From the NCBI RefSeq assembly GCF_020164955.1, contig NZ_JAIUHG010000013.1, forward strand, positions 62,001 through 126,000: a stretch of 64,000 nt of DNA, read 5' to 3'. Below, in pieces: positions 36,279 through 45,424 of the stretch. Under the pieces are notes generated by a model. It worked only from the letters and a program-made list of their open reading frames with translations, did not search any database and was not told the DNA's origin. The DNA comes from Mesorhizobium sp. CA8 (GTDB lineage: Bacteria > Pseudomonadota > Alphaproteobacteria > Rhizobiales > Rhizobiaceae). Made by a program: the position numbers and the translations under genes. Each line of letters starts with the position of its first letter. Within the stretch, counting starts at the first letter, position 1.

Positions 36279-37033
36279 GCGATTTCCACGACGCGGCCCG
36301 AGGCGGACTGTCCAAGAGCGAGTTCGAGGCAGTGCTGCGGCAGGTCGGCGACAAGCGCTACCACAACCGCCATCCTTTCCATCACAGGATGACCGGCGGC
36401 GCCTTGTCGAAGGCCGAAATGCAGGCCTGGGCGCTGAACCGTTATTGCTACCAAGCCGTCATTCCGCGCAAGGACGCCATGATCCTGGCGCGCGCCGAGG
36501 ATCCGGCGTTCCGCGCCGCCTGGCGCAAACGCATCGAGGACCATGACGGCGAGGACGGATGGAGCGGCGGCATCGCGCGCTGGCTGCACCTGGCGACCTC
36601 GCTCGGGCTCGATGCCGAAGCGGTCAAGAGCGAAAGGTTGGCGCTCCCGGCGACCCGCTTCGCCGTCGGCGCCTATCTTTCCTTCTGCACAAACCATACG
36701 CTGCTCGAGGCGGTCGCGTCATCGCTGACCGAGATGTTCTCACCGACCATCATCGGCGAGCGGGTGCCGGCGATGCTGGCCAGATACGACTACATCACCG
36801 AGGATACGCTGGCCTATTTCACCCGCCGGCCCGAACAGGCATCGCGCGACGCCGACTTCGCCCTCGCCTACGTGCTCGCCCACGCCGACACGGCCGAACG
36901 CCAGCAGCAGGCGATCGATGCGCTGGTGTTCAAATGCGACATACTCTGGGCCATGCTCGATGCGCTCCAGCATGCTTATGGCGCGCCGGGAAACATACCG
37001 CCCGGCGCCTTCCGCCCGGAGGCGGCGCCATGA
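36275..37033 (+). CDS. pqqC: PQQ synthase PqqC
   Basis: A 252-residue cofactorless oxidase that performs the last ring closure and eight-electron oxidation to PQQ. Conserved features include YHNRHPFHHRMTGG, AWALNRYCYQAVIPRKDA and the C-terminal DILWAMLDALQHAYG. The start is a TTG overlapping the pqqB stop (TTGA), with GGAG about 9 bases upstream. The alternative ATG starts lie far inside conserved sequence. Confidence 0.93.
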   Translation: MSDFHDAARGGLSKSEFEAVLRQVGDKRYHNRHPFHHRMTGGALSKAEMQAWALNRYCYQAVIPRKDAMILARAEDPAFRAAWRKRIEDHDGEDGWSGGIARWLHLATSLGLDAEAVKSERLALPATRFAVGAYLSFCTNHTLLEAVASSLTEMFSPTIIGERVPAMLARYDYITEDTLAYFTRRPEQASRDADFALAYVLAHADTAERQQQAIDALVFKCDILWAMLDALQHAYGAPGNIPPGAFRPEAAP

Positions 37034-37326
37034 CAGCGCTGCGCGACAGAGCCATCGTGTCGTTGCGGTCGGCGCCATCACTGCCCAGGCATGTGCGCAT
37101 CCAGTACGATCCCGTGCGGCAGGCCTTCGCCGTGCTTTCGCCGGAGAAGGTCTTCTGGCCGAACGAGATCAGTCTCGACATACTGCGCCGCTGCGACGGC
37201 CGGTCCACGGTCGAGCGCATCATCGCCGATCTTGCGGCCGACTATGACGCGGATCCGGAGGACGTGGCGGCCGACGTCATCGCCTTCCTGCAGGAATGGT
37301 CGGACAAGCTTTTGGTGAAGCTATGA
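37030..37326 (+). CDS. pqqD: PqqA-binding chaperone PqqD
   Basis: A 98-residue RiPP recognition element protein that binds PqqA and presents it to PqqE. It has a typical SPEKVFWPNEISLDILRRCD segment and a C-terminal helix. The start at 37030 overlaps pqqC by 4 bp (ATGA) and its end overlaps pqqE by 4 bp. A longer upstream frame is a shadow of pqqC. Confidence 0.92.
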   Translation: MTALRDRAIVSLRSAPSLPRHVRIQYDPVRQAFAVLSPEKVFWPNEISLDILRRCDGRSTVERIIADLAADYDADPEDVAADVIAFLQEWSDKLLVKL

Positions 37327-38432
37327 GTGCGCCCCTCCTGCCTCCGATCGGCATGCTGGCGGAACTGACGCATCGCTGCCCGCTGCAGTGCCCTTATTGC
37401 TCCAATCCGCTCGAACTGCTGAAGGCCAACTGCGAGCTCGACACGCAGACCTGGCTCGATCTCTTCTCGCAGGCCGCCGATCTCGGTGTCCTGCAGGTGC
37501 ATCTTTCCGGCGGCGAGCCGACGCTGCGTCGCGACCTCGGGCAATTGATCGCCGGGCTTTCGGCCCGCGGCGTCTACACCAACCTCATCACCGCCGGCGT
37601 CGGCATTGCCGAGGGCCGCATCGAGGCCTTTGCCGAAGCCGGTCTTGACCATCTGCAACTAAGCTTCCAGGGCGCCCGTCCGGCGACCACCGACCGTATC
37701 GGCAACCACCGGGGCAGTCACGAGAAGAAGCTGGAGACGGCACGCCGCGCCCGCGCGGTCGGGCTGCCCCTCACCATCAATGCGCCGGTTCATCGCAATA
37801 ACATCGAGGAAGTGCCGGAATTCATCGATCTCGCCCTCTCCTTGGATGCGGAGCGGCTGGAGATCGCCAACGTCCAATATGCCGGTTGGGCGCTCGCCAA
37901 CCGCGACAGGCTGATGCCCGACCTGGCGGCGGTCAACCGGCAGGCGGACATTGTCGCGGCGGCGCGCGAAAGGCTCGCCGGCATCATGAACATCGATTTC
38001 GTCACGCCGGATTATTTTGCCATCTATCCCAAGCCATGCATGGGCGGCTGGGCGCGCGACGCCTTCATGGTGGCTCCCGACGGCACCGTGTTGCCGTGCC
38101 ATGCCGCCCAGACCATTCCCTCGCTGCGCTTCGAGCGCTTCGGAGACTGGAGGCTCGCCGAAATCTGGGCCGATTCACCGGCATTCAACGCCTTCCGCGG
38201 CACCGACTGGATGCAGGAGCCATGCCGAAGCTGCGAGCGCCGCGAGGTCGATTGGGGCGGCTGCAGGTGTCAGGCGATGGCGATCGCCGGCGATGCGGCG
38301 GCAACGGATCCGGCCTGCATCAAGTCGCCGATCCACAAGCGAATGGCGATGCTGACCGACGCCGCGCAGGCAGCGCCGGAGGGAAATGAAAGCTTCATTT
38401 TCCGGCGGATCGGCGCCACACCCCCCACGTGA
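37323..38432 (+). CDS. pqqE: Radical SAM PqqA cross-linking enzyme PqqE
   Basis: A 369-residue radical SAM enzyme. The CxxxCxxC cluster is HRCPLQCPYC near residue 20, with further Cys in the C-terminal SPASM-like region (CMGGWARDAF, CHAAQ, CRSCERREVDWGGCRC). It forms the Glu-Tyr carbon-carbon bond in PqqA. The start at 37323 overlaps the pqqD end by 4 bp; the extension to 37296 is not used. It ends the pqq operon, convergent with uxuA. Confidence 0.94.
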   Translation: MSAPLLPPIGMLAELTHRCPLQCPYCSNPLELLKANCELDTQTWLDLFSQAADLGVLQVHLSGGEPTLRRDLGQLIAGLSARGVYTNLITAGVGIAEGRIEAFAEAGLDHLQLSFQGARPATTDRIGNHRGSHEKKLETARRARAVGLPLTINAPVHRNNIEEVPEFIDLALSLDAERLEIANVQYAGWALANRDRLMPDLAAVNRQADIVAAARERLAGIMNIDFVTPDYFAIYPKPCMGGWARDAFMVAPDGTVLPCHAAQTIPSLRFERFGDWRLAEIWADSPAFNAFRGTDWMQEPCRSCERREVDWGGCRCQAMAIAGDAAATDPACIKSPIHKRMAMLTDAAQAAPEGNESFIFRRIGATPPT

Positions 38433-38497
38433 CACGCGCGCTGAGCCTGGCCACCGATAACGGTCCGAAGGATACCCCGGCCTTGGTGGCAGTCACC

Positions 38498-39682
38498 TCA
38501 AGCCAGCCCGAACCGCTCGACGGCGCGCATGATGCCGCGCAACTCGGCAAGGCCCTTGAGCCGGCCGATCAGCGAGTAGCCGGGATTGATCTTGGTCTTG
38601 CCGATATCGTCGGCAAGCAGATGCCCATGATCGGGCCGCATCGGAATGCGCCAGTCGGCGCGGCCTTCCTTACGGCGACGCGCCTCCTCCTGCATCAGCG
38701 CGAGAATGACATGCGCCATGTCGGTGCCACCCTCGAGATGCTCGGCCTCGTGGAAGGAGCCGTCGTCCTCGATGGTGACATTGCGCAGATGGACGAAATG
38801 GATTCGCTCCGCGAATTCCTTGACCATCGCGACAATGTCGTTGTCGGCGCGCGTGCCGTAGGAGCCGGTGCAGAACGTCAACCCGTTGGCCCGGCTGTCG
38901 ACAACATTGAGGATGAAGCGCACATCCTCGGCGGTCGAAACGATGCGCGGCAGGCCGTAGAGCGAGAATGGCGGATCGTCGGGATGGATGCACATGCGCA
39001 CCCCCTCCTCCTCGGCCACCGGAATGATTTCGCGCAGGAACCAAGCGAGGTTCTCGCGCAATTCCTTCGGCCCGACTGCATCATAGTCAGCCAAGGCCTC
39101 GCGAAAGCTGTCGCGGTTGTAGGCGCGCTCGGTGGCCGGCAGGCCGGCGATGAGATTGCGCTCGATCCTGTCGATCTTCTCGTCGCCGAGCTCCTTCAGC
39201 CGCGCTTCCGCCTCGGCGATGCGGGCAGGCGTGTAGCCGGCCTCGGCATTCCGGCGCTTCAGCACGAACAGATCGTAAGCGGCGAAATCGATCGCATCGA
39301 AGCGCAGCGCGTAACCCGTCGTCGGCAGACGGTAGGCTAAATCCGTCCGCGTCCAGTCGACCACCGGCATGAAATTGTAGCAGATCGTCGCGATGCCGGC
39401 CTTCGCCAGGGCCCGGATCGTATCCTTGTAGAAGCCGACATAGCGGAGCCGCTCCGGCGAACCGATCTTGATCGAGTTGTGGACCGGAATGCTCTCGACC
39501 ACCGACCAGGTTAGTTCTGCCGCCTCGATGATACGCTTGCGCTCGAGGATGTTTTCCAGCGGCCAGACACGCCCGTCATAGATGTCGTGCAGGGCCGAAA
39601 CCACGCCTGTCGCGCCGGCCTGCTTGACATGATCGAGTGTCACCGGATCGTCCGGGCCATACCAGCGCCAGCATTGTTCCAT
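38498..39682 (-). CDS. uxuA: Mannonate dehydratase
   Basis: A 394-residue UxuA with the expected family length. It starts [19 protein letters not shown] and has [17 protein letters not shown] and HLRNV, the metal-binding and active-site segments. It dehydrates D-mannonate to 2-keto-3-deoxygluconate in glucuronate breakdown. The start at 39682 has GGAGGAAA upstream; a longer frame to 39727 is not supported. It is divergent from an SDR gene, a frequent companion in hexuronate pathways. Confidence 0.93.
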   Translation of the reverse strand: MEQCWRWYGPDDPVTLDHVKQAGATGVVSALHDIYDGRVWPLENILERKRIIEAAELTWSVVESIPVHNSIKIGSPERLRYVGFYKDTIRALAKAGIATICYNFMPVVDWTRTDLAYRLPTTGYALRFDAIDFAAYDLFVLKRRNAEAGYTPARIAEAEARLKELGDEKIDRIERNLIAGLPATERAYNRDSFREALADYDAVGPKELRENLAWFLREIIPVAEEEGVRMCIHPDDPPFSLYGLPRIVSTAEDVRFILNVVDSRANGLTFCTGSYGTRADNDIVAMVKEFAERIHFVHLRNVTIEDDGSFHEAEHLEGGTDMAHVILALMQEEARRRKEGRADWRIPMRPDHGHLLADDIGKTKINPGYSLIGRLKGLAELRGIMRAVERFGLA

Positions 39683-39712
39683 TGCCGCTTTCCTCCGCGA
39701 GGTGGGCAACTT

Positions 39713-39728
39713 ATTGTTGGACCACAAT
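39713..39728. promoter_or_regulatory. Imperfect palindrome in the uxuA promoter
   Basis: ATTGT-TGGACC-ACAAT lies 31 bp before the uxuA start. Inverted arms of this shape are typical operators of FCD-type GntR regulators that control hexuronate genes. No matching regulator lies beside it; the nearest GntR gene is at 41787. Confidence 0.4.
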
Positions 39729-39849
39729 GAGAGTCAAATAGGCGCGCGACAGTTGGCTTACGCCTATCTAGTAAGCCGCCATCTCGATTTCGCCCTGCGA
39801 TTCCTGCTGGAAGAACCGGCTTCCGAGACGTAGCCAAAGGAGTTCAGCA

Positions 39850-40635
39850 ATGAAGGATTTTGACGGCAAGGTCGCGCTGGTGACCGGAACGACCGGGATC
39901 GGTCTCGCAGCCGCCAGGCGCCTCGCCGCCGGGGGCGCCGCGATCATCGCCTGCGGCATCGATCGCGCGGCCAATGCCGCGATGAGAGCGGAGTTGGAAA
40001 GCTCCGGGGCCGGCGCGCTGGTCGTGGACACCGACGTCTCCGTGCCGGACCAGGTTCGCGACGCCATCGCCGCCGGCGTCGAGCGTTTCAGCGGCCTCGA
40101 CGTGATCGTCAACTCGGCGGCGGTCCATCCCTATGGAACCGCGACGACGACCGACTGGGAAACCTGGAACAAGGCGATGACGGTCAATGTCGGCTCGATC
40201 TACCTGACCGCCCATTTCGGCATCCCGGAAATGATCAAGCGCGGCGGCGGCGCCATGGTCAATGTCGCCTCGGTGCAGGGTTTCGCCTGTCAGCAGAACG
40301 TCGCCGCCTACGCCACCACCAAGGGTGCCATCCACACGCTGACGCGTTCGCTGGCGCTTGACTACGCGGCCGCCGGCATCCGGGTCAATTCGGTCAGCCC
40401 CGGCTCGATCCGCACACCGATCCTCGAGAAGGCCGCGCGCGGCGACAATGGCAGCGATGCCGATGTCGAGGAAGCCTACAGGCGCTTCGGCGCGGCGCAT
40501 CCGCTCGGCCGCATCGGCGAACCTGAGGAAGTGGCGGAACTGATCGCCTTTCTGTGCTCGTCGAAGGCCGGCTTCTGCACCGGCGCGGACTACAAGATAG
40601 ACGGCGGCCTGACCGCCGGCATCGGCGTGAAGTGA
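39850..40635 (+). CDS. SDR-family oxidoreductase
   Basis: A 261-residue short-chain dehydrogenase. The nucleotide motif TGTTGIG is at residues 13-19, the NSAAV motif near 91, and the catalytic Tyr-Lys is in YATTKGA near 160. C-terminal PGSIRTP and DYKIDGGLT complete a typical classical SDR. It is divergent from uxuA, so it may reduce fructuronate or oxidise a related sugar acid (inference). Good ribosome site AAAGGAG before 39850. Confidence 0.87.
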   Translation: MKDFDGKVALVTGTTGIGLAAARRLAAGGAAIIACGIDRAANAAMRAELESSGAGALVVDTDVSVPDQVRDAIAAGVERFSGLDVIVNSAAVHPYGTATTTDWETWNKAMTVNVGSIYLTAHFGIPEMIKRGGGAMVNVASVQGFACQQNVAAYATTKGAIHTLTRSLALDYAAAGIRVNSVSPGSIRTPILEKAARGDNGSDADVEEAYRRFGAAHPLGRIGEPEEVAELIAFLCSSKAGFCTGADYKIDGGLTAGIGVK

Positions 40636-40758
40636 CCCATGAAGATCGGTCTTGGTCTTTACCGGAACCGCTGACTCAAGACAATTTCCGCTTTGCCCGC
40701 TAGGCAACCTCGGTCCCTGCTTCACGTTGATCCCTCGGGGCTAAGCAGGAGGACTTAC

Positions 40759-40935
40759 ATGCCGCTCACCGCTTTTGGTCTCAATTGCACACTCAAGATG
40801 CCCGAGGACCACGAACGATCCTCCATCAATCAAATGCTCAATGTCGAGTGCGAGACGACCCGAGCGCTCGCCCATGAAATCAAGCCCGGCGTGCTTTCCG
40901 ACATGGGCGAAGGCGACGACTGGCCGAAGCTGCTT
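40759..40935 (+). pseudogene. Remnant of a flavodoxin-family NAD(P)H reductase
   Basis: A strong ribosome site (AGGAGG) and an ATG at 40759 lead into FGLNCTLKMPEDHERSS, which resembles the start of flavodoxin-fold FMN reductases. After a deleted stretch it continues HEIKPGVLSDMGEGDDWPK, matching the later conserved part of the same family. It then runs without interruption into unrelated antisense sequence. About 100 codons are missing from the middle and end. I treat it as a decayed gene. Confidence 0.65.
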
Positions 40936-41058
40936 CTCCGCGTCGGTATCGCAATAGACGCGCACGTGATCGCGAAATTTGCCGCCCAGCATCTGGTAGA
41001 TCGGCACGCATAGGCCTTGCCGGCAAGGTCCCATAACGCGATTTAACGGGCCGGCGAA
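40936..41058 (-). pseudogene. Remnant of a mandelate racemase/enolase-superfamily gene
   Basis: On the minus strand the pieces IALWDLAGKAY and VPIYQMLGGKFRDHVRVYC plus DTD match the N-terminal capping and barrel start of sugar-acid dehydratases of the enolase superfamily. They are in different frames, and a TAA lies just before the first piece. No remaining barrel with catalytic residues exists. It is fused tail-to-head with the flavodoxin remnant at about 40930. Confidence 0.7.
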
Positions 41059-41074
41059 AGATGGCAGCCATTGT

Positions 41075-41124
41075 GTACTTGGAGCGATGCGGCTTCAGTT
41101 CAGCCGGCTTCCGGCTCCAAGTAC
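41075..41124. terminator. Inverted repeat after the PfpI gene
   Basis: A perfect 11-bp inverted repeat, GTACTTGGAGC (41075-41085) and GCTCCAAGTAC (41114-41124), with a 28-nt spacer, lies 20 bp after the PfpI stop. It may be a terminator or an end of a lost element beside the gene remnants. There is no T-run. Confidence 0.45.
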
Positions 41125-41144
41125 TTTCTGCGCGCCGCCAAATT

Positions 41145-41738
41145 CTAGCCGTGCCGGATTTCCGTGCCGAGCACTTTCAGGCATTCCTGGATGAAGGCCG
41201 CGAGCGCGGTCCAGCCCTTGGCCGAAACCATTGTGCCGTCGACATACGCTTCGGTTGGCGACAGGTCGATATAGGTGCCGCCGGCAAGCGTCACTTCCGG
41301 CTCACAGGCAGCCAAAGCTCCGACCTTCTTGCCGCGCACGACGCCGTCGACCGCGATCAGAATCTGCACGCCGTGGCAGATTGTGAAGATCGGCTTCTTG
41401 GTTTCGTGGAAATGGCGCACCATTGCCTGAACGCGCTTATCCGTGCGGATATATTCCGGTCCGCGGCCACCGGCGCAATAGACGGCGTCGTACTGATCAA
41501 GTTGCCTTTCCGCATCGGAAAATGTCTTGTTGATCAACGCATAATGACCAAGCTTCTCGGTATAGGTCTGGTCGCCCTCGAAGTCGTGCAATGACGTCTT
41601 GATCACATCGCCGGCCTTCTTGTCGGGGCAGACCACATGAACCGTGTGGCCGACCGCCTCCATCGCCTGTTGATAGACGAAGATTTCGTATTCCTCGGTG
41701 AACTCACCGGTCAGCATCAGGATTTTTTTGGCTGGCAT
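41145..41738 (-). CDS. DJ-1/PfpI-family protein
   Basis: A 197-residue DJ-1/PfpI glutamine-amidotransferase-like protein. The nucleophile elbow is IFTICHGVQIL (Cys near residue 120), with GGRGPEYIR and the Glu of TGEFTEEYEIF near the start. The family includes glyoxalase III-like deglycases and stress proteins. Its start at 41738 is good. It lies 49 bp downstream of the GntR regulator on the same strand and may form an operon with it. Confidence 0.85.
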   Translation of the reverse strand: MPAKKILMLTGEFTEEYEIFVYQQAMEAVGHTVHVVCPDKKAGDVIKTSLHDFEGDQTYTEKLGHYALINKTFSDAERQLDQYDAVYCAGGRGPEYIRTDKRVQAMVRHFHETKKPIFTICHGVQILIAVDGVVRGKKVGALAACEPEVTLAGGTYIDLSPTEAYVDGTMVSAKGWTALAAFIQECLKVLGTEIRHG

Positions 41739-41786
41739 GATTTGTCCTCTTTGCTTTGGGGCGGCGATGGCCGTAGGAACCTGTCA

Positions 41787-42482
41787 CTAGAAGGCAGGCA
41801 GGAGCCGGTCCCGCGAATTCTCGATGTGAACGCGCATCGCGTCCGCGGCGCCGCTCGCGTCGCCTGCAGCGAACGCGGCGAGAATCGCCTCGTGCTCATC
41901 CAACGCTTCCTCGGTGACCCGCGAGTGGTACATCAGGCGGAAAATATGGAAGTGGGTATGCTGATGGTTCAGCGTCTCTCGAATGAGCTCGTTCTGCGCG
42001 AACTCCATGATCTTGTCGTGAAAGATCGCATCCTGCCGCGCGAAGTTGGAATAGCGCAGACGCTCGTCCTTCCCCACCCGCCGGGCCATCACGCCGGCCG
42101 CCTCCCGCAATGCCGTGAGGCGCTCCTCGTCGAGCGTTGCCGTAGCCTTTGCCGCAGCGGCGGGTTCAAGCAGGAGACGCAGTTCATAGAGCTCGTCGAA
42201 CCGGCGCCGAGTGATCTGCGGGGCCGCGCGATAGCCGATCAAATGGGTCTTTACGACCAGGCCTTCGCCTTCCAACCGCCCCAGCGCTTCGCGGATAGGC
42301 GTGTGTGAAACGTCGAATTCCCTAACAAGATTATCGACGGTAATGCGCGATCCTGGCGGAATCTTCAGCGACATCAATTGTGCGAAGATTGCTTCGTAAA
42401 CGTCACCCGCCAAGCTGTTGGCGCGCTGGATGCGGCCGCTTGGGCGAGCTTCGGTTTCAACCGTCAGGTCGGGATTTTCCAT
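41787..42482 (-). CDS. GntR-family (FCD) transcriptional regulator
   Basis: A 231-residue GntR regulator. The winged helix is at residues 25-90 (PPGSRITVDNLVREFDVSHT, then PIREALGRLEGEGLV). The FCD effector domain has Asp and His in the metal-site positions (DAIFHDKIM and HEAIL). It is divergent from an alcohol dehydrogenase operon, with a perfect palindrome (42534-42547) in the gap. It likely represses the dehydrogenase operon in response to a carboxylic acid (inference). Confidence 0.87.
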   Translation of the reverse strand: MENPDLTVETEARPSGRIQRANSLAGDVYEAIFAQLMSLKIPPGSRITVDNLVREFDVSHTPIREALGRLEGEGLVVKTHLIGYRAAPQITRRRFDELYELRLLLEPAAAAKATATLDEERLTALREAAGVMARRVGKDERLRYSNFARQDAIFHDKIMEFAQNELIRETLNHQHTHFHIFRLMYHSRVTEEALDEHEAILAAFAAGDASGAADAMRVHIENSRDRLLPAF

Positions 42483-42533
42483 CGGTTACCTCTTGACACG
42501 AGCGAGCCCTAACATGATGCTCCGGCCAATTCA

Positions 42534-42547
42534 ATAGGATATCCTAT
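42534..42547. promoter_or_regulatory. Perfect 14-bp palindrome, GntR operator candidate
   Basis: ATAGGATATCCTAT is a perfect palindrome between the GntR gene (ends its start at 42482) and the alcohol dehydrogenase gene at 42685. A half-site GGATAT recurs at 42561. This is typical of FCD regulator operators and lies where repression of both directions is possible. Confidence 0.65.
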
Positions 42548-42684
42548 ACGATTTTATAAAGGATATGAACCGATGAGCTAGGAAGCCCGACGCGGGCACG
42601 AAAGCCGACAAAGCCGGTCCCCGAACTGAAGACCGCCCCGATGAACACGACACTTTCTAAAAGTCTTTCGAAAGATCTCAGTCG

Positions 42685-43911
42685 ATGACCCTTTTTGCAG
42701 CCGCGCGCCTGCCACGCGAGATTCTCTTCGGCAAAGGTCAGTGCCATGCGTTGGCTGCCATTGCCGGCCGATATGGCCGGCGTGCATTCATCTGCACCGA
42801 CGAACGGCTCGCCGGAACGTCCGAGTTCATTGAGATGCTCGATGGGTTAAAGGCTGCCCGGATCGACACCCTCGTCTACGACCGCACCTTGCCCGATGTG
42901 CCGCGCGACAGCGTGGGTGCCTGTATCGCAGAGGCGAAGGGGTTCAGGCCGGACATGGTGATCGGCATCGGCGGCGGCAGTTGCCTCGATATGGCAAAAT
43001 GCGCCGGGCTGCTCATCAGCCATGGCGGCAAGCTCCAGGACTATTATGGTGAGTTCAAGGTGCCGGGCCCTGCCCTTCCCCTTATCGCAGTGCCGACCAC
43101 GGCCGGCACCGGCTCCGAAGTTACTCCCGTCGCGGTGATCTCGGATCCGGAGCGGACGCTCAAGGTCGGCATCTCCAGCCCGCATCTCATCGCCGCGGTT
43201 GCGCTGTGCGACCCGGACCTGACAGCGAGTTGTCCCCCATCACTGACAGCCATTGCCGGCGCCGATGCACTCACACACGCGATCGAAGCCTTCACCGCTG
43301 CCAAGCGGGGCACCGACCCCGACCTGCCGCAAAGACATGTGTTCATCGGCAAGAGCGCAATGACCGACCATTTCGCACTGCTGGCGATCAGACTCCTGGG
43401 CCGCAGCCTGGAAGCAGCCTGCCGCGACGGTTCCAACGAGGACGCACGCGCGGATGTCATGATGGGGGCATTGGCCGCCGGCTGCGCCTTCGGCACCGCG
43501 GGAACGGCAGCTGCCCACGCCGTGCAGTATCCGGTCGGCGCCCTCACCCACACGCCGCACGGCTTGGGCGTCGCCACGATGCTTCCTTACGTGATGCGCT
43601 ATAACCTTGCCGCCGCGACAGCGGAGATAGCCGAGATCGGCTCAGCCTTCGGTTTGGCCGGCCACAACGGCAATCCCGCCGCCCTGGCGGAAGCGACCAT
43701 CGATGAGATCGCCCGACTGTTCGCCGCGATAGGCATCACACGGACGTTGGCCGAACTCGGCCTCCCCGCGGATAAGATCGACTGGACGGCCGAGCAGGCG
43801 CTCGGAATAGACAGGTTGATCAAGAACAATCCCCGTCCGTTCGACATCGCGGCGATGCGAAACTTGATCCGAGCCGCGTATGAAGGCGACATGGGCGCCA
43901 GCGCGATGTGA
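42685..43911 (+). CDS. Iron-containing alcohol dehydrogenase
   Basis: A 408-residue group III metal-dependent alcohol dehydrogenase. It has IGIGGGSCLDMAKCAGLL, the metal ligands in DALTHAIEAF and HTPHGLGVATMLP, and TAGTGSEVTPVAV. It starts at 42685 and overlaps the aldehyde dehydrogenase region (its TGA at 43909-43911 meets that gene's upstream sequence). With the aldehyde dehydrogenase and hydrolase it forms a three-gene operon controlled by the GntR gene. It probably makes an aldehyde, or a ketone/semialdehyde, that the next enzyme oxidises. Confidence 0.88.
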   Translation: MTLFAAARLPREILFGKGQCHALAAIAGRYGRRAFICTDERLAGTSEFIEMLDGLKAARIDTLVYDRTLPDVPRDSVGACIAEAKGFRPDMVIGIGGGSCLDMAKCAGLLISHGGKLQDYYGEFKVPGPALPLIAVPTTAGTGSEVTPVAVISDPERTLKVGISSPHLIAAVALCDPDLTASCPPSLTAIAGADALTHAIEAFTAAKRGTDPDLPQRHVFIGKSAMTDHFALLAIRLLGRSLEAACRDGSNEDARADVMMGALAAGCAFGTAGTAAAHAVQYPVGALTHTPHGLGVATMLPYVMRYNLAAATAEIAEIGSAFGLAGHNGNPAALAEATIDEIARLFAAIGITRTLAELGLPADKIDWTAEQALGIDRLIKNNPRPFDIAAMRNLIRAAYEGDMGASAM

Positions 43912-43928
43912 TGGAGGAATCCGAAACT

Positions 43929-45416
43929 ATGAACATCTCTCCAGACTTGTTTGACCAGGATTCCGACATGTCCGACTACACCACCTTTTCGCACGGCCTC
44001 TACATCGGCGGCGACTGGCGCGCTTCATCCGACGGCCGCGTCATCGAAGTGGTCGATCCCTCGACGGAAGCAGTCATCGCCGCGGTTCCCGATGCGACGC
44101 TGGCCGATGCCGGGGCCGCGGTCGATGCGGCTGCGGCGGCAGCATCGGGTTGGCGCGAAACGCCGCCGCGCAGGCGATCCGAGATCCTGCGGCGCTGCTT
44201 CGAGCTGATGACGGAACGGGCAGAGACGCTGGCTGCGCTGATCGCCCTGGAGAACGGCAAAGCCCTGCGCGATGCGCGCGGCGAAGTCGCCTATGCAGCC
44301 GAGTTCTTTCGCTGGAACGCCGAGGAGGCAGTGCGCATCAGCGGCGAATTTGGCCTGTCGCCATCAGGCACCAATCGGATTGTCGTCGACTACCAGCCCA
44401 TCGGCATCTGCGTGCTTATAACGCCCTGGAATTTTCCCGCGGCCATGGCCACGCGCAAAATCGCGCCTGCCCTTGCAGCCGGCTGCACCGTGATCCTCAA
44501 GCCCGCCAGCGAGACGCCTCTGACGGCTTACGCGCTTGCCGCGCTCTACGAGGAAGCCGGAGTGCCGCCCGGCGTCGTCAACGTCATCACCACCTCGAAT
44601 CCAGGCACGGTAACATCGGCCATGCTGGCTGATGCGCGCGTACGCAAGCTGTCCTTCACCGGTTCGACCGGCGTCGGCCGGGTGCTTCTTGCCGAATCGG
44701 CCAAACACGTCATCTCCTGCTCGATGGAGCTTGGCGGCAACGCTCCATTCATCGTCTTCGATGACGCCGACCTGGAGGCGGCTCTCGACGGCGCGATGAT
44801 CGCTAAGATGCGCAATGCGGGCGAGGCTTGCACGGCCGCCAATCGGCTCTACGTGCAGGCCGGCATCCACGATGCTTTTGCGGAAGGACTGCGCAAGCGC
44901 ATGGCGGCGCTCAAGGTCGGCCCGGGCACTGAATCCGATACAGCGTGCGGTCCGATGATCACAAGGAAGGCCGTGGACAAGATCGACCGGCTCGTCCAGG
45001 ACGCGTTTGCCCGCGGCGCGAAAGTTCTGTGCGGCGGCGCGATTTCTGAAGGCAGAGGCTACTTCTATCCGCCGACCGTGCTCTGCGATGTGCCTGCCGA
45101 CGCCCTCATGGCGCATAAGGAGATATTTGGTCCCGTGGCACCGATCAGCCGCTTCGAAGGTGAGGCGGAGGTCATCGCAAAAGCGAACGATACCGAATAC
45201 GGCCTCGCCGCCTACATCTACACACGTGATCTTGCAAAAGGCATGCGCGTGGCATCGAAGATCGAGTCCGGCATGATCGCGCTCAATCGCGGCCTCATGT
45301 CGGATCCGGCGGCGCCATTCGGCGGCGTCAAGCAGAGCGGGTTGGGACGGGAAGGCGGCCAGAAGCACGGCATAGTCGAGTTCATGGAGGCGAAGTACAT
45401 CGCCGTGACGATGTGA
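43929..45416 (+). CDS. NAD(P)-dependent aldehyde dehydrogenase (succinate-semialdehyde type)
   Basis: A 495-residue aldehyde dehydrogenase with PWNFPAAMATRKIAPALAAG, FTGSTGVGRVLL, Glu in MELGGNAPF and catalytic Cys in NAGEACTAANRL. It resembles succinate-semialdehyde/glutarate-semialdehyde dehydrogenases. The start at 43929 has GGAGG at -12 (43908 and 43968 are alternatives). Its stop overlaps the next gene region. It is the second enzyme of the GntR-controlled operon. Confidence 0.87.
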   Translation: MNISPDLFDQDSDMSDYTTFSHGLYIGGDWRASSDGRVIEVVDPSTEAVIAAVPDATLADAGAAVDAAAAAASGWRETPPRRRSEILRRCFELMTERAETLAALIALENGKALRDARGEVAYAAEFFRWNAEEAVRISGEFGLSPSGTNRIVVDYQPIGICVLITPWNFPAAMATRKIAPALAAGCTVILKPASETPLTAYALAALYEEAGVPPGVVNVITTSNPGTVTSAMLADARVRKLSFTGSTGVGRVLLAESAKHVISCSMELGGNAPFIVFDDADLEAALDGAMIAKMRNAGEACTAANRLYVQAGIHDAFAEGLRKRMAALKVGPGTESDTACGPMITRKAVDKIDRLVQDAFARGAKVLCGGAISEGRGYFYPPTVLCDVPADALMAHKEIFGPVAPISRFEGEAEVIAKANDTEYGLAAYIYTRDLAKGMRVASKIESGMIALNRGLMSDPAAPFGGVKQSGLGREGGQKHGIVEFMEAKYIAVTM

Positions 45417-45424
45417 GCAGACAA

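Noticed and set aside
38432..38498. Weak GCCACC/GGTGGC hairpin between pqqE and uxuA
   Set aside because: A six-base stem with a loop of about 29 bases is not a convincing terminator.
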